DNA from: Halorussus halophilus
Lineage (GTDB): Archaea > Halobacteriota > Halobacteria > Halobacteriales > Haladaptataceae
Assembly (NCBI RefSeq): GCF_008831545.1
Contig: NZ_CP044523.1
Location: 744,001 to 808,000 of the forward strand
Direction of reading: 5' to 3'
Length of the DNA: 64,000 nt
Position 1 is the stretch's first letter; each line of letters opens with the position of its first letter. Both the position numbers and the translations under genes were made by a program. This document shows, piece after piece, positions 27,464-36,844 of the stretch. The notes beneath the pieces were generated by a model. The model was not told the origin of the DNA. It saw only the letters and a program-made list of their open reading frames with translations, and did not search any database.

Positions 27464-28300
27464 ATGGACCGAATCCCGTTCGGCGTCTCGCGGCTTGACA
27501 CCATCGTCGGCGGCGGCGCGCCACCCGGAAGTGTCGTCTTACTCGCAGGCGAGGCCGGGGCCGGAGCGCGAGAGTTCTGCTACACGAGCGCGACCATCAA
27601 CGGACTCGCACACGCCGACTCCGAGAAGTTCGAACTCCACTACGGCGACGTAGACGAGCGTGCCGCAGTCCCAGACGAGATTCACTACGTCTCGTTCACC
27701 GCCAGCGGCGACGAACTCAGCCAAGAGATAGAGTACACGATGGACGACGAGTTGGTCGAAGCGGGCGTCGAGACGGTCCAGTTCGAGGACCTGAGCCAAG
27801 AGTACTTCCAACTCTCGGCCATCCCCCGCGAGTGGTACACCCGCGAAACCCAGTCGATAACCGACCTCGGACATGGGAGCGACCGGCGTGGCGTGTTGGC
27901 CGCACTCGGCGAGTATCTGAACGAACACGCAACGGGGAACCTCGTCCTCCTCGACTCGTTGACCGACCTCGCCCGCGCGCCGAACGAACAGATGAGTTGG
28001 AGCGACGTCTGCATGCTCGTCAAGGGCCTTCAGAAAGCATCCAGAGAGTGGAACGGCCTCATCCTCCTGCTGGTCAACGACGACGCACTCACCGACCAAG
28101 AGATGGGGAGTTTGACAGGGGCGGCCGACGGAACCATCAACTTTCGCTGGGAGACTGGCGGCAACGAACGCGACCGCCTGATGTTCGTCCAAGAGTTCCG
28201 CGGCGTCCTCTCGCGACTCGAAGCCGAGGACATCATCCGCTTCGAGACCGAAATTCACGACGGCGGCTTCGACATCAGTAACGTCCGGAAGATTCGGTAG
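27464..28300 (+). CDS. RecA/KaiC-like ATPase-fold protein with degenerate Walker A
   Basis: A 278-residue protein of the RecA superfamily (KaiC/HTR-like in haloarchaea). It starts RIPFGVSRLDTIVGGGAPPGSVVLLAG, the usual KaiC entry. The P-loop reads GEAGAGAREF where GxxxxGK(S/T) is expected, so the key Lys is missing. The Walker B strand is GNLVLLDSLTDL. ATP binding may be lost or altered, and the protein may be a regulatory paralogue. The upstream box cttaaccctt is promoter-like. Confidence 0.8.
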   Translation: MDRIPFGVSRLDTIVGGGAPPGSVVLLAGEAGAGAREFCYTSATINGLAHADSEKFELHYGDVDERAAVPDEIHYVSFTASGDELSQEIEYTMDDELVEAGVETVQFEDLSQEYFQLSAIPREWYTRETQSITDLGHGSDRRGVLAALGEYLNEHATGNLVLLDSLTDLARAPNEQMSWSDVCMLVKGLQKASREWNGLILLLVNDDALTDQEMGSLTGAADGTINFRWETGGNERDRLMFVQEFRGVLSRLEAEDIIRFETEIHDGGFDISNVRKIR

Positions 28301-28335
28301 CGCGAACACTCGTTGTACTTCTGTCGGTGCGAACG

Positions 28336-28466
28336 TTCAAATACGGAGACGAGACTAACTCGGCCCGGACGTTTCGTCCGGTTACGAGCAGATAGTTGGC
28401 AAATCAGTCAGCAGTGTCTTCGATCTCGTAACTGCCAGTCCGACTAACCCGAAAGGGCTGAGCCAA
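28336..28466 (+). ncRNA. candidate structured small RNA, copy B
   Basis: This is the second copy of the element at 21324-21420. The 5' block begins gttcaaatacgg and includes aactcggcccggacgtttcg; the 3' block is ccagtccgactaaccc-gaaa-gggctgag. The outer stem is ctcggccc (28359-28366)/gggctgag (28455-28462). An inner hairpin is ccggacg-ttt-cgtccgg. The variable stem gttacgag (28381-28388)/ctcgtaac (28425-28432) differs in sequence from copy A but pairs perfectly. It lies between the 3' ends of two convergent genes. Confidence 0.45.
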
Positions 28467-28471
28467 CTCAG

Positions 28472-29434
28472 TCAGTCGATTCGCGCACCGCGATTTCGCG
28501 GCCCTGCGACCAGCACCTCGCCATCGACACCAGTCTCGACGAGCGCCTGCTGTGCAACGTCACGCGCTTCGTCTGCCCGGCGACGAGTGGTGACGCCGTA
28601 CACTGCGGGCCCCCACGAAGACTGTCCGGCCCCAGAAATCGCGGGGCTGTCGCCGAGGCGTGCGACTATCTCGCCGACCGGTGGTCGGTAGACGCCGCCC
28701 TGCTCGTCGGCGTACCACGCGCCGTTGAGCCTGCCGATTTCGGCGACTGCAGAGCCGAAGGCTTCGTGGTCACCCGAGGCGACTGCGGGGAGGACTCGCC
28801 GAGTGACCACCGCAGCAATCTCGTCGGCGATAGTCGGGTCCGCTCGTTCGACCACCGAGCGCATGCTGTCTTCCTCTTCGGTCCCGCTCCGACCCGGTTC
28901 GACGTCGGGGAGCGCGACGACGAATCGCCAATCGTCTGGCACTTCGTGTCGGGCAGCGACCGACGGGACCGACCACGCACCACGGTCGGGGCGGTCAGAG
29001 GTGAATCGCTCTGTGGGATGTCCGGCATCGAGGACGAACCCACCCGACTCGAAGGCGGCGACGCCGATACCACTCCGGCCACCGCGGTCGAGTCCCGGAG
29101 CACGCTCGCGTACATGCGGGTCACGGTCGTGCGCCGACGCGACGGCGGCTAGTACGGCGAGTGACAACTGGGTCCCGCTTCCCAGACCGACGTGTCTCGG
29201 GAGCGTTCGCTCCACGGAAAGTTCGACCCCGGACACGCCGAGCAGTTCGGTCGCCCGCTCGGCGTACGCTCGGCCGCGTTCGTGGTCACAGCGAACGCTC
29301 TCGGCGGGGTCAGCCTCGACGACGACGCGTGGCGAGTCGAGCGCGACCCCGAGTGAACCGTAGAGTCGTTCGTGTGCCAGCGAGAGGTTCTGGAACCCGA
29401 AGTGGAGTCGGCCGCTGGCGGAGACCCGTGCCAT
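28472..29434 (-). CDS. GHMP-kinase family, beta-ribofuranosylaminobenzene 5'-phosphate synthase-like
   Basis: A 320-residue protein. The start SGRLHFGFQNLSLAHERLYGSLGVALD and the GHMP loop VGLGSGTQLSLAVLAA match the beta-RFAP synthase family. In methanogens that enzyme joins PRPP and a hydroxybenzoate in methanopterin synthesis. Haloarchaea do not make classical methanopterin, so the substrate here may be a related pterin precursor or something else. A second motif, SGAGQSSWGPAVYGV, is near the C-terminus. The product name is secure only at family level. Confidence 0.78.
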   Translation of the reverse strand: MARVSASGRLHFGFQNLSLAHERLYGSLGVALDSPRVVVEADPAESVRCDHERGRAYAERATELLGVSGVELSVERTLPRHVGLGSGTQLSLAVLAAVASAHDRDPHVRERAPGLDRGGRSGIGVAAFESGGFVLDAGHPTERFTSDRPDRGAWSVPSVAARHEVPDDWRFVVALPDVEPGRSGTEEEDSMRSVVERADPTIADEIAAVVTRRVLPAVASGDHEAFGSAVAEIGRLNGAWYADEQGGVYRPPVGEIVARLGDSPAISGAGQSSWGPAVYGVTTRRRADEARDVAQQALVETGVDGEVLVAGPRNRGARID

Positions 29435-29519
29435 GACACTCCCAACGGTATGGGGGTCGTTGGGGGTTCCGACAGGGGCAAAAACTGGTCAGGGTCCGCT
29501 CAGAAGAATTCGTCGGGAA

Positions 29520-30479
29520 TCAGGAGAGGTCGTCGAGGACGTGCTCTGCGACGCGTTCCGTCCCGTTGTCGTGGTCCGGTTCTTCCGGTGGATGGCGCAC
29601 GGCGCGGGCGACGTGAGCGATGGAGTGTTCGACTTGGAACCCCTCCACACCGCGGCGTTCGAGGACCCGTGACACGCCGTGTTGTTCGTCGGTGAACGGG
29701 TAGACGATGCATGGTGTTCCAGCCACGGCGGCTTCCATCACCGTCGAGTAGCCAGAGCAGACCACCACGTCGGCGGAACGAATCCAGGGGAGAAGCGACG
29801 GCACTGCTTCCCAGTCTGCGTCACCGACGTGAGTGACGGCGTGACCTTCCGTTCGGAGCGTCTCGACGAGTACCTCGAAATGGGTCGAGTAGACACTTGG
29901 TACGACGAGGACACCGATATCCCGGTTCGGCCCGTCACACCCCGCGGGGTCGAGGGCGATTGGTGGCACGTGTGTCACACCGGGCGGGTCGCCTCTGTCC
30001 GGTGGCCACACCGCCGGGTAGAGAAACGACTCTGCCGCGCCCAACTGATAACGATTGAGGAGCCACGTGAACGCCTGCTCGACCGCCGCGTCGTAGTAGG
30101 AGGCGGCGTTGTGCGTGACGATGTACAGCGGTGTGCCAGTGAGTGACGCAGCCATAGCTCCGAACATGTCGTCGGTGACGAGTGCCGCGGGGTCCTCCCG
30201 GCGAAGCCATCGGGCGATGTCGAACACCCGCTTGCCGCTGTAGGGGAGGCTTCGCGTCACGACGCGGGCGAGCGACCCTTGCTGATAGTCGCCGATGTAA
30301 TCGACTGGGGCGGCGCGAAACACCTCGTAGCCGTTGCACTCTATGAAGCGCGACCCCGGGCCGCCGCCGGCTAGCACCACGTTCGTGCCAGCGTTCTCCA
30401 ACGCTTGAGCCACGCCGAGCATCCGCGTCGCGTGACCTGCACCTTCTGGGTAGTGTGCGACGGCGACCGTTCGGTCCAT
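29520..30479 (-). CDS. glycosyltransferase, GT1/GT28-like (GT-B)
   Basis: A 319-residue GT-B protein that I start at the ATG at 30479 (MDRTVAVAHYPEGAGHATRM); the arginine-rich upstream extension is not protein-like. The N-terminal AGHATRMLGVAQAL loop and GGGPGSRF resemble MurG/MGT-type acceptor domains. The donor half has IRSADVVVCSGYSTVMEAAVAGTPCIVYPF, the conserved UDP-sugar site. It may move a sugar onto a lipid or glycan on the inner membrane face. It sits alone, away from the AglB island. Confidence 0.78.
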   Translation of the reverse strand: MDRTVAVAHYPEGAGHATRMLGVAQALENAGTNVVLAGGGPGSRFIECNGYEVFRAAPVDYIGDYQQGSLARVVTRSLPYSGKRVFDIARWLRREDPAALVTDDMFGAMAASLTGTPLYIVTHNAASYYDAAVEQAFTWLLNRYQLGAAESFLYPAVWPPDRGDPPGVTHVPPIALDPAGCDGPNRDIGVLVVPSVYSTHFEVLVETLRTEGHAVTHVGDADWEAVPSLLPWIRSADVVVCSGYSTVMEAAVAGTPCIVYPFTDEQHGVSRVLERRGVEGFQVEHSIAHVARAVRHPPEEPDHDNGTERVAEHVLDDLS

Positions 30480-30742
30480 GGCGTTGGTTCGACGGCCCCG
30501 CGAAAAGTATGTTCTCATTCTAAAATTTCGGCTCCTCGTTGGAAAGATTACCAACCGCCGAGACTGTCGTCGCGTTCGCGCTAAGGTCGGCCAACGAACC
30601 TGTCTCCAGCGGGCAGTTCGGGGTCTGCTTGGGTTGCTACTTGGCGGCCTAACCCCGTGTCTCACTGGTGATTGACGAGTTACCACCCGTGTCTTTCTGG
30701 CTCAGAAACACTATTGTATCCGCGCCAACGATAGTAGAGAAA

Positions 30743-31498
30743 ATGGGTCCCGACGACAACCGTCAGCTAGATGGCGGAGAGTCACCAGCGGGTGAGGAGT
30801 TCGGCGACCTGCTAGGTCTCCTCAACGAACTCAAAGCCGAAGGTTGCAACTTACTCGTCGTCGGCGACTCCCGTCGCGAGTTGTTCACGCGAGCGAGCGG
30901 CAGTCTGTTTGGTGACGTGAACGCCCCGCGATTTCGACTGCTGGCGCTCACCGACGCGACGACCCAGAGCGCTGCCGAACGGTTGCCCGACCCCGTCGAA
31001 ACATCCCAACCGCTGACCGCGATGACGAAACTGGTCCGACACCCGCTGTCGGCACGTTCGACCGCTGCCCAAGCGTCCACCGGAAATCACCCCGGACTGA
31101 CCGGCATTCCGGAGACGAAGGTGACGACCGAATGTCTCGCAGAGCTAGAGACCGAACTCGTGGAGTCGATGGCGGAGTTCCACAACCGGACGACGGACCG
31201 ACGTTCCACCGAACTTCGCGTCGGTGTGGATTCGCTCGTGCCACTGCTCGACCGCTACGAGGAGTCGACCGTACGTCGGTTCGTCCGCATCGTCGCCGAG
31301 CGCTCCCGCGAGTACGACGCGATGGCGCACTACATATTGCCGGAACCGTACGAGAGCGAGCGAGTGCAGTCGCTCGCCAACGAGTTCGAGGCCGTGGTGG
31401 AAGTTCGGAGCGTGGACCCCACGAAACACGACCACGACGCAGAAGAGCGGTGGCACATCCCGGGAAAAGACGTGACCATCGACTGGTTGCCGTTGTGA
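30743..31498 (+). CDS. RecA-fold-like protein without P-loop, partner of a CHAT gene
   Basis: A 251-residue protein; the ATG at 30743 (MGPDDNRQ) is chosen because the upstream codons lie in promoter DNA. It is built like haloarchaeal DUF7504-type proteins: LLGLLNELKAEGCNLLVVGD (strand but no Walker lysine), RFRLLALTDAT, and a DSLVPLLDRYEE segment where Walker B would be. The family name is from memory and uncertain. It ends 3 bases before the CHAT-domain gene, so the two form an operon and their products probably interact. Confidence 0.65.
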   Translation: MGPDDNRQLDGGESPAGEEFGDLLGLLNELKAEGCNLLVVGDSRRELFTRASGSLFGDVNAPRFRLLALTDATTQSAAERLPDPVETSQPLTAMTKLVRHPLSARSTAAQASTGNHPGLTGIPETKVTTECLAELETELVESMAEFHNRTTDRRSTELRVGVDSLVPLLDRYEESTVRRFVRIVAERSREYDAMAHYILPEPYESERVQSLANEFEAVVEVRSVDPTKHDHDAEERWHIPGKDVTIDWLPL

Positions 31499-31501
31499 CT
31501 C

Positions 31502-33613
31502 ATGGAACCGCAATTTTCCGCGCTCGATGATGGGACGGGGTTGGAAGTTGTAGACCCGATAGAGGGGGTTCGGGTCGTTTTACCGACGCCCGAGGAGGTG
31601 ACACCCGTTGAGTCGGACCCCGACCTGTTCGCGCAACCGGTTTCGACTGCGTGTCAGATTACGGCGTCGGGACTGGAAGTGAACGGCGATGGTGCGGTTA
31701 CCCTCCACGACTCGACGGACGGCCAGCTGGTCGACCAGTTCAGTCACTTGACTAGCCGGACGCTGAGTTCTGACACGCACCTCTTGGGCGTCAACACGAA
31801 GCTCAATCTCTACGTGCATCTGGACGGCGAGATAACCGTTGAGGCGAATACAGACAGAACGCGGTTTGATTTTGGAGGGGTGACCGAGATGCACGTCGGT
31901 GCGCGGTCGCTCCACCGCCAACCGGCGGCGACGATAACGGTCCCCGACGACCCGGCGGCACTGATGCGTGCCGTCTCGACGTTTGGGTCCGGACTGAAAG
32001 AGACGAGTCCAGAACGGTCGTGGCCGACGCTCCGAGGGCATCCGCCGCGAATAGAGCGCGGCGAGTTGCTCGAAATTCCGAGTACCGTCTCGTCGCCACA
32101 GACGGACATCACGATACACGTTCCGCCTGCTTACGACTACGTGTATCCCGTGACACCACTGGCGTACTATCTGGGCGCGAACGTGGTGCCGGGTGAAACG
32201 CCGCGACTGACCGGTGGGTCCGGTTTCGTCCACACCCTCGATACGGAGCGCAGATTCGCCGAAGAAGTCGCTCGCGTACTCAAACAGGTGTTTCTCTTCG
32301 ACTGTGTCGCCCGCGGCTATGGGTACTTCTACATGGACCTCCACGAACGAACGGTCCTCGAAGCGCGGTCGAGAATCGACGTCGATTTCGAATCGGTTTA
32401 CGAAGACCCGTTAGCAGAACAGTTGCGGCAGTATCTCTCCGTCCCGTACTCTGCCGTCGCGGATGTCGTCCCGGAGTGGTCGCAAGCGACGTACGTTCGA
32501 CCCGACCCGCAGAACGCCCCGTTTCTTCCGTACCTCGCGAACGAACTCTCGACCGTCCGGACGGAACTCGTAGACGAGCGAGGAACTCGGACGCCAGAGC
32601 AACCCCACAGAGAGAGTGCAATTGCCACGTTCAAACGCGACAATCGACAGAGTCCGGTCGACCAGTCCAGTGAACGCGACCGAAGTAGCGGTCGTTTCGA
32701 GCAGAGACAGTACGTTCCACTTCCCGAGGTGGACGCCACGGAAGCCGCTTGGGTCGGCGACGAGACGCCCGAACGCGGTTCGAAACTCCTGTTAGACGCG
32801 TTCGACGGGAACTGTTTGGAACCCAAGACCACCGCTATCGACGTGACCGTCGTCTGTAACGACCCGGGGATGCGCGACGAACACGACGCGGTCGCGGAGC
32901 GGTACGGCGTCCACGATATGGTCTCGTTCAACGTGCGACGCCACGAAGCCGTCTCGACCGCGAATCTGCGTGAACTGCTCACCGACGAAACAGACCTGTT
33001 TCACTACATCGGCCACATCGACGACCGTGGCTTCGAGTGTCCGGACGGGTGGTTCGACGCCAGGTCCCTCGAAGAGACAGGGGCGACGTCAGTGCTGTTG
33101 AACGCGTGCCGGTCGTACGACCAAGGCACCGCCCTCGTCGAAGCAGGGTCGAGTGCGGCAGTCGTCAGCCTCGGCGACGTAGAGAACGCCGGTGCCACGA
33201 GAGTCGGGGAGTCGTTCGCCGGGCTACTGAACTTCGGTTTCTCTATCGGGAGTGCACGGAACGTCGTCTCGAATCTAACCGCAATCGGTCGCCAGTACGT
33301 CGTTCTCGGGAATCCGGCGGCCACGGTGGCGCAGTGTGCAGACGGCGTTCCGAGTATCGTCCGAATCGATTCGACGGACGACGGGCAATTCGACGTGACA
33401 CATTCGGCCCACAAGAGCAGTCTCGCCAAGATGGGTTCTGCCTGCTTTTCGACCCTGGTGGAGGAGGAGGTCCACTACCTCATTCCATCGACCATCGACA
33501 TTGAGGGAATCGAGTTGTCCGTCATCGAAGAGCGGATCGAAGAAGGGACGCCCGTCGTTCTCGACGGCGAACTCCGATGGTTCGACGGCGACGTGTCGAA
33601 CCTTCTCGACTGA
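31502..33613 (+). CDS. CHAT-domain (caspase-like) protein
   Basis: A 703-residue protein. The C-terminal half holds a CHAT caspase-fold peptidase domain (about residues 450-600). The catalytic His is in DLFHYIGHIDDRG (His505) and the catalytic Cys is in TSVLLNACRSYDQG (Cys536), followed by GSSAAVVSLGDVEN and YVVLGNPAA, as in the family. The N-terminal 450 residues are an unassigned beta-rich region. Residues 600-703 are a further small domain. CHAT proteases are often effectors cut loose by a sensor. No substrate is evident here. Confidence 0.8.
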   Translation: MEPQFSALDDGTGLEVVDPIEGVRVVLPTPEEVTPVESDPDLFAQPVSTACQITASGLEVNGDGAVTLHDSTDGQLVDQFSHLTSRTLSSDTHLLGVNTKLNLYVHLDGEITVEANTDRTRFDFGGVTEMHVGARSLHRQPAATITVPDDPAALMRAVSTFGSGLKETSPERSWPTLRGHPPRIERGELLEIPSTVSSPQTDITIHVPPAYDYVYPVTPLAYYLGANVVPGETPRLTGGSGFVHTLDTERRFAEEVARVLKQVFLFDCVARGYGYFYMDLHERTVLEARSRIDVDFESVYEDPLAEQLRQYLSVPYSAVADVVPEWSQATYVRPDPQNAPFLPYLANELSTVRTELVDERGTRTPEQPHRESAIATFKRDNRQSPVDQSSERDRSSGRFEQRQYVPLPEVDATEAAWVGDETPERGSKLLLDAFDGNCLEPKTTAIDVTVVCNDPGMRDEHDAVAERYGVHDMVSFNVRRHEAVSTANLRELLTDETDLFHYIGHIDDRGFECPDGWFDARSLEETGATSVLLNACRSYDQGTALVEAGSSAAVVSLGDVENAGATRVGESFAGLLNFGFSIGSARNVVSNLTAIGRQYVVLGNPAATVAQCADGVPSIVRIDSTDDGQFDVTHSAHKSSLAKMGSACFSTLVEEEVHYLIPSTIDIEGIELSVIEERIEEGTPVVLDGELRWFDGDVSNLLD

Positions 33614-33671
33614 GTCACGCAACATCTGTCCCGGCACGACAACTTAAGCCGTCGCACGGTCACCTCCAAGT

Positions 33672-35375
33672 ATGAGCGAGAAACCGGAAAACCTCCGAAG
33701 CAGAGAGGTCACCGAGGGGGTCGAACGCGCGCCCCACCGAGCGATGTTCCGCGCGATGGGGTACGACGACGAGGACTTGGACTCGCCGATGGTCGGCCTC
33801 GCGAACCCCGCGGCCGACGTGACACCCTGTAACGTGCATTTGGACGACGTAGCCGCCGCGGCCTACGAGGGCGTAGACGCGGCCGACGGGATGCCCATCG
33901 AGTTCGGCACCATCACGATTTCCGACGCGATTTCGATGGGCACCGAAGGCATGAGAGCGTCGCTCATCTCGCGGGAGGTCATCGCCGATTCGGTCGAACT
34001 CGTGGCGTTCGGCGAGCGACTCGACGGACTGGTCACGGTCGCTGGCTGTGACAAGAACCTGCCGGGGATGATGATGGCGGCGATTCGGACCGACCTACCG
34101 ACCGTCTTTCTGTACGGTGGCTCTATCATGCCGGGCGAACACGACGGCCGCGAGGTAACCGTCCAGAACGTCTTCGAGGGAGTCGGCGCAGTCGCGCAGG
34201 GCGATATGAGCGAAGGCGAGTTAGACGACCTCGAACGCCACGCATGTCCAGGTGCAGGCTCCTGCGGCGGGATGTTCACCGCGAACACGATGGCCTCGAT
34301 TTCGGAAGCACTCGGGCTGGCACCGCTCGGAAGCGCAGGCCCACCAGCCGAACACGAGGAACGCTACGAAGTCGCGGAGCGAGCGGGTGAACTCGTGCTG
34401 GAATGTATCGAGGAAGACCGCAAGCCATCGGACATCCTCGAAAAGCGGTCGTTCGAGAACGCAATCGCGCTCCAAGTCGCCATCGGCGGTTCGACCAACG
34501 GCGTTCTGCATCTGCTCGCGCTCGCCGCAGAAGCCGGAATCGACCTCTCAATCGAGGAGTTCGACGAGATATCGCGTCGCACGCCGAAGATAGCGAATCT
34601 CCAACCCGGCGGGACGAAGGTCATGAACGACCTCTACGAGGAGGGCGGCGTGCCGGTCGTGATTCGGCGTCTGGTCGAAGCAGGGTTGTTCGACGGCGAC
34701 GCCGAGACGGTGACGGGCCGCACGATTAGCGAGGAACTGAACCGACTCGACCTCCCCGAAGACGATGCCATCGACGCCGAGTTCGTCAAACCGGTTTCCG
34801 ACCCGTTCCACGAAGAGGGCGCTATCAAGATTCTCACCGGCAACCTCGCGCCCGACGGCGCGGTGCTGAAGGTAACCGGTGAGGACAACTTCCACCACGA
34901 AGGCCCAGTCAGAGTGTTCGAGAGCGAGGAAGACGCGATGAAGTACGTCCAGGAGGGCCGCATCGAGAGTGGGGACGTACTGGCGATTCGAAACGAAGGG
35001 CCACGCGGCGGGCCGGGCATGCGCGAGATGCTCGGCGTCACGGCCGCCGTGGTCGGTGCGGGCCACGAAGACGACGTCGCGCTCCTGACCGACGGCCGGT
35101 TCTCGGGAGCGACTCGGGGACCGATGATAGGCCACGTCGCGCCCGAATCGTACGTGGGCGGTCCAATCGCGGCGCTCGAAGACGGCGATCACGTCACCAT
35201 CGACATCTCAGACCGAACCTTGGAGGTAGACCTCTCCGAAGAAGAAGTCGAGAAGCGACTCGACGCCCGAGAGGACCCCGAACCAGCGTACACGAACGGC
35301 GTACTGGCGAAGTACGGAGCGACGTTCGGGTCGGCCGCGAACGGCGCGGTGACGAATCCGGGCGCAAAGAAGTAG
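33672..35375 (+). CDS. ilvD: dihydroxy-acid dehydratase
   Basis: A 567-residue enzyme of branched-chain amino acid synthesis that dehydrates 2,3-dihydroxy-isovalerate to 2-ketoisovalerate. Fe-S cluster Cys motifs are visible in [12 protein letters not shown] and [16 protein letters not shown]. The C-terminus [12 protein letters not shown] and [11 protein letters not shown] are family signatures. The length is normal. It lies 58 bases after the CHAT gene, but it has its own AT-containing upstream DNA (aacttaagcc) and is probably a separate unit. Confidence 0.97.
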   Translation: MSEKPENLRSREVTEGVERAPHRAMFRAMGYDDEDLDSPMVGLANPAADVTPCNVHLDDVAAAAYEGVDAADGMPIEFGTITISDAISMGTEGMRASLISREVIADSVELVAFGERLDGLVTVAGCDKNLPGMMMAAIRTDLPTVFLYGGSIMPGEHDGREVTVQNVFEGVGAVAQGDMSEGELDDLERHACPGAGSCGGMFTANTMASISEALGLAPLGSAGPPAEHEERYEVAERAGELVLECIEEDRKPSDILEKRSFENAIALQVAIGGSTNGVLHLLALAAEAGIDLSIEEFDEISRRTPKIANLQPGGTKVMNDLYEEGGVPVVIRRLVEAGLFDGDAETVTGRTISEELNRLDLPEDDAIDAEFVKPVSDPFHEEGAIKILTGNLAPDGAVLKVTGEDNFHHEGPVRVFESEEDAMKYVQEGRIESGDVLAIRNEGPRGGPGMREMLGVTAAVVGAGHEDDVALLTDGRFSGATRGPMIGHVAPESYVGGPIAALEDGDHVTIDISDRTLEVDLSEEEVEKRLDAREDPEPAYTNGVLAKYGATFGSAANGAVTNPGAKK

Positions 35376-35686
35376 TCGGTATTCTAAAAATTTCCGGCGA
35401 CGTCGAGTAGCGAAAACCCCGCAGTAATCGGTCGTTACAGCCGATAATAAGAGGGATTACTCGACGTTCGGGGACCGATAAACACCGGGAGGAACCGGCC
35501 TCGGTGCTGCATTCACCACGACTATCGACTACAGATTGTTCTCGGTGAGAGTCGAACCGAACGAGTTCCGCTCGCGCTCTCAGTGGTCGTGCAACGGTCG
35601 GAACAGTCGGCACGGTTGGGGCAGTTTACATAAGAAAGCACCCCATATAGAGACGAGCGTGACACGGAGGGTACGCTCTGTCGCGT
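35376..35686. promoter_or_regulatory. 311-base intergenic region with a promoter for the HalOD1 gene
   Basis: No gene is seen. The best promoter-like element is gtttacataag (35624-35634), about 55 bases before the ATG at 35687. An AT-rich tract, attctaaaaattt, follows ilvD and may end its transcript. The rest is unremarkable. Confidence 0.35.
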
Positions 35687-35965
35687 ATGGTCGAAACACA
35701 AACTCAGATCAAAGACGAACCGCGAGAAAGTCGAACCGAAGGCGGTCCGCTCGGCGTCGTCGTCTGCGAAGCCATCGCCGACGCTGAAGGCGTCTCGTCC
35801 ATAGAGTTGGACCCACTCAACGACTACGTCGATGTCGATGCATTAGAGAGTCTCTTCCGTAACAGTAGCGAGGACAGCAACTTGTCCGTTCGATTCTCGG
35901 CGTACGGCTACACGGTTATCGTCGAGGGGGACCAACGGGTCCTCGTCGTCGAGGAATACGTGTAG
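35687..35965 (+). CDS. HalOD1 output-domain protein
   Basis: A 92-residue protein. It is almost entirely a HalOD1 domain (about residues 22-92: LGVVVCEAIADAEGVSSIELDPLNDYVDVDALESLF ... VIVEGDQRVLVVEEYV as separate stretches). The domain is found as a stand-alone protein or fused to haloarchaeal response regulators and is thought to be an output module of unknown target. The N-terminal 20 residues are charged. There is no partner gene next to it. Confidence 0.85.
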   Translation: MVETQTQIKDEPRESRTEGGPLGVVVCEAIADAEGVSSIELDPLNDYVDVDALESLFRNSSEDSNLSVRFSAYGYTVIVEGDQRVLVVEEYV

Positions 35966-36217
35966 TACGTGGTTCTCGTTCACCTTTCTCCAGGCTACGC
36001 GTCCACCAGTAGCATCTCGTCGGCACCACGTTGGAACTCGAATCTATATCTTCGAAAGACATTTCGAATTCACTGACACGGCCGATACACCTCAGCATTT
36101 CTTCAGAGAAATTAATCTTGTGAATTTCGTGGTGCGTCGTCACATTCCAAGGCCCCAACAGTCGAAGCGACGACAGCTAGCGAGTCGCTTATTCTGGTCG
36201 GCGGCGTGCATCGTTCG

Positions 36218-36778
36218 ATGGTCGAACTCGACAGAGACGCGCTCGCAGAGATAGACCGTAGACGGGATTCGCTCGCGACTCGGGAGTTCGTCTCGCTCGT
36301 GGAACGACACCACCCACACGACCAACCGGGTATCCCGCGGGACGTACTCGACGCCTACGTCGAGGAACTCGCGGGAGCGAGCGGAACGATATCGACCCCG
36401 CAAATCACTCGATGGATAGACGAACGACTCACCGACGAGGAAATCTGGGTCGATGACGGACTGTACGAGGTCGAGCCCGGTCACGTCAGCGTCTTTCCCC
36501 GACGTTGGCACGACCACCTCGACGGCGAAACCGACCTGCGCGAGTACGTCCGATTCGTCTTAGGCGAGGAGTCGGGGTACCGGGAGGCCACCGGTCAGCA
36601 CCGCTCTGGGGCTGGTGTGCCGAGACAACTGTTGGTCGAAGCTGCCGTCGTCCTCGGTGGACTCCACCGCGCGGACGCGCTCGACCAGTACAGGACACGT
36701 CGGCAAGCGCGCGAGTTGATTGCCTATCCCGACCAGAATCCGGAGGCCGAGGTGCGACTTCCGGAGGCCGAACAGTAG
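36218..36778 (+). CDS. conserved hypothetical protein, 186 aa
   Basis: I do not recognise this family. The ATG at 36218 is preferred to a GTG at 36206. The cttattc box about 30 bases earlier fits a leaderless start. The protein is acidic and helix-rich, with repeated Leu-rich amphipathic segments, no membrane segment and no Cys/His metal motif. A Trp-rich middle (ITRWIDERL, EIWVDDGLYE, SVFPRRWHDHL) could be a small DNA- or protein-binding module. It is probably its own transcript. Confidence 0.6.
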   Translation: MVELDRDALAEIDRRRDSLATREFVSLVERHHPHDQPGIPRDVLDAYVEELAGASGTISTPQITRWIDERLTDEEIWVDDGLYEVEPGHVSVFPRRWHDHLDGETDLREYVRFVLGEESGYREATGQHRSGAGVPRQLLVEAAVVLGGLHRADALDQYRTRRQARELIAYPDQNPEAEVRLPEAEQ

Positions 36779-36844
36779 TTCGAAGGTGAGGTCGAGTCGC
36801 CTGAGACACACAGCAGTTAACTCTCGTCGCTTCGAGACGCCGCC

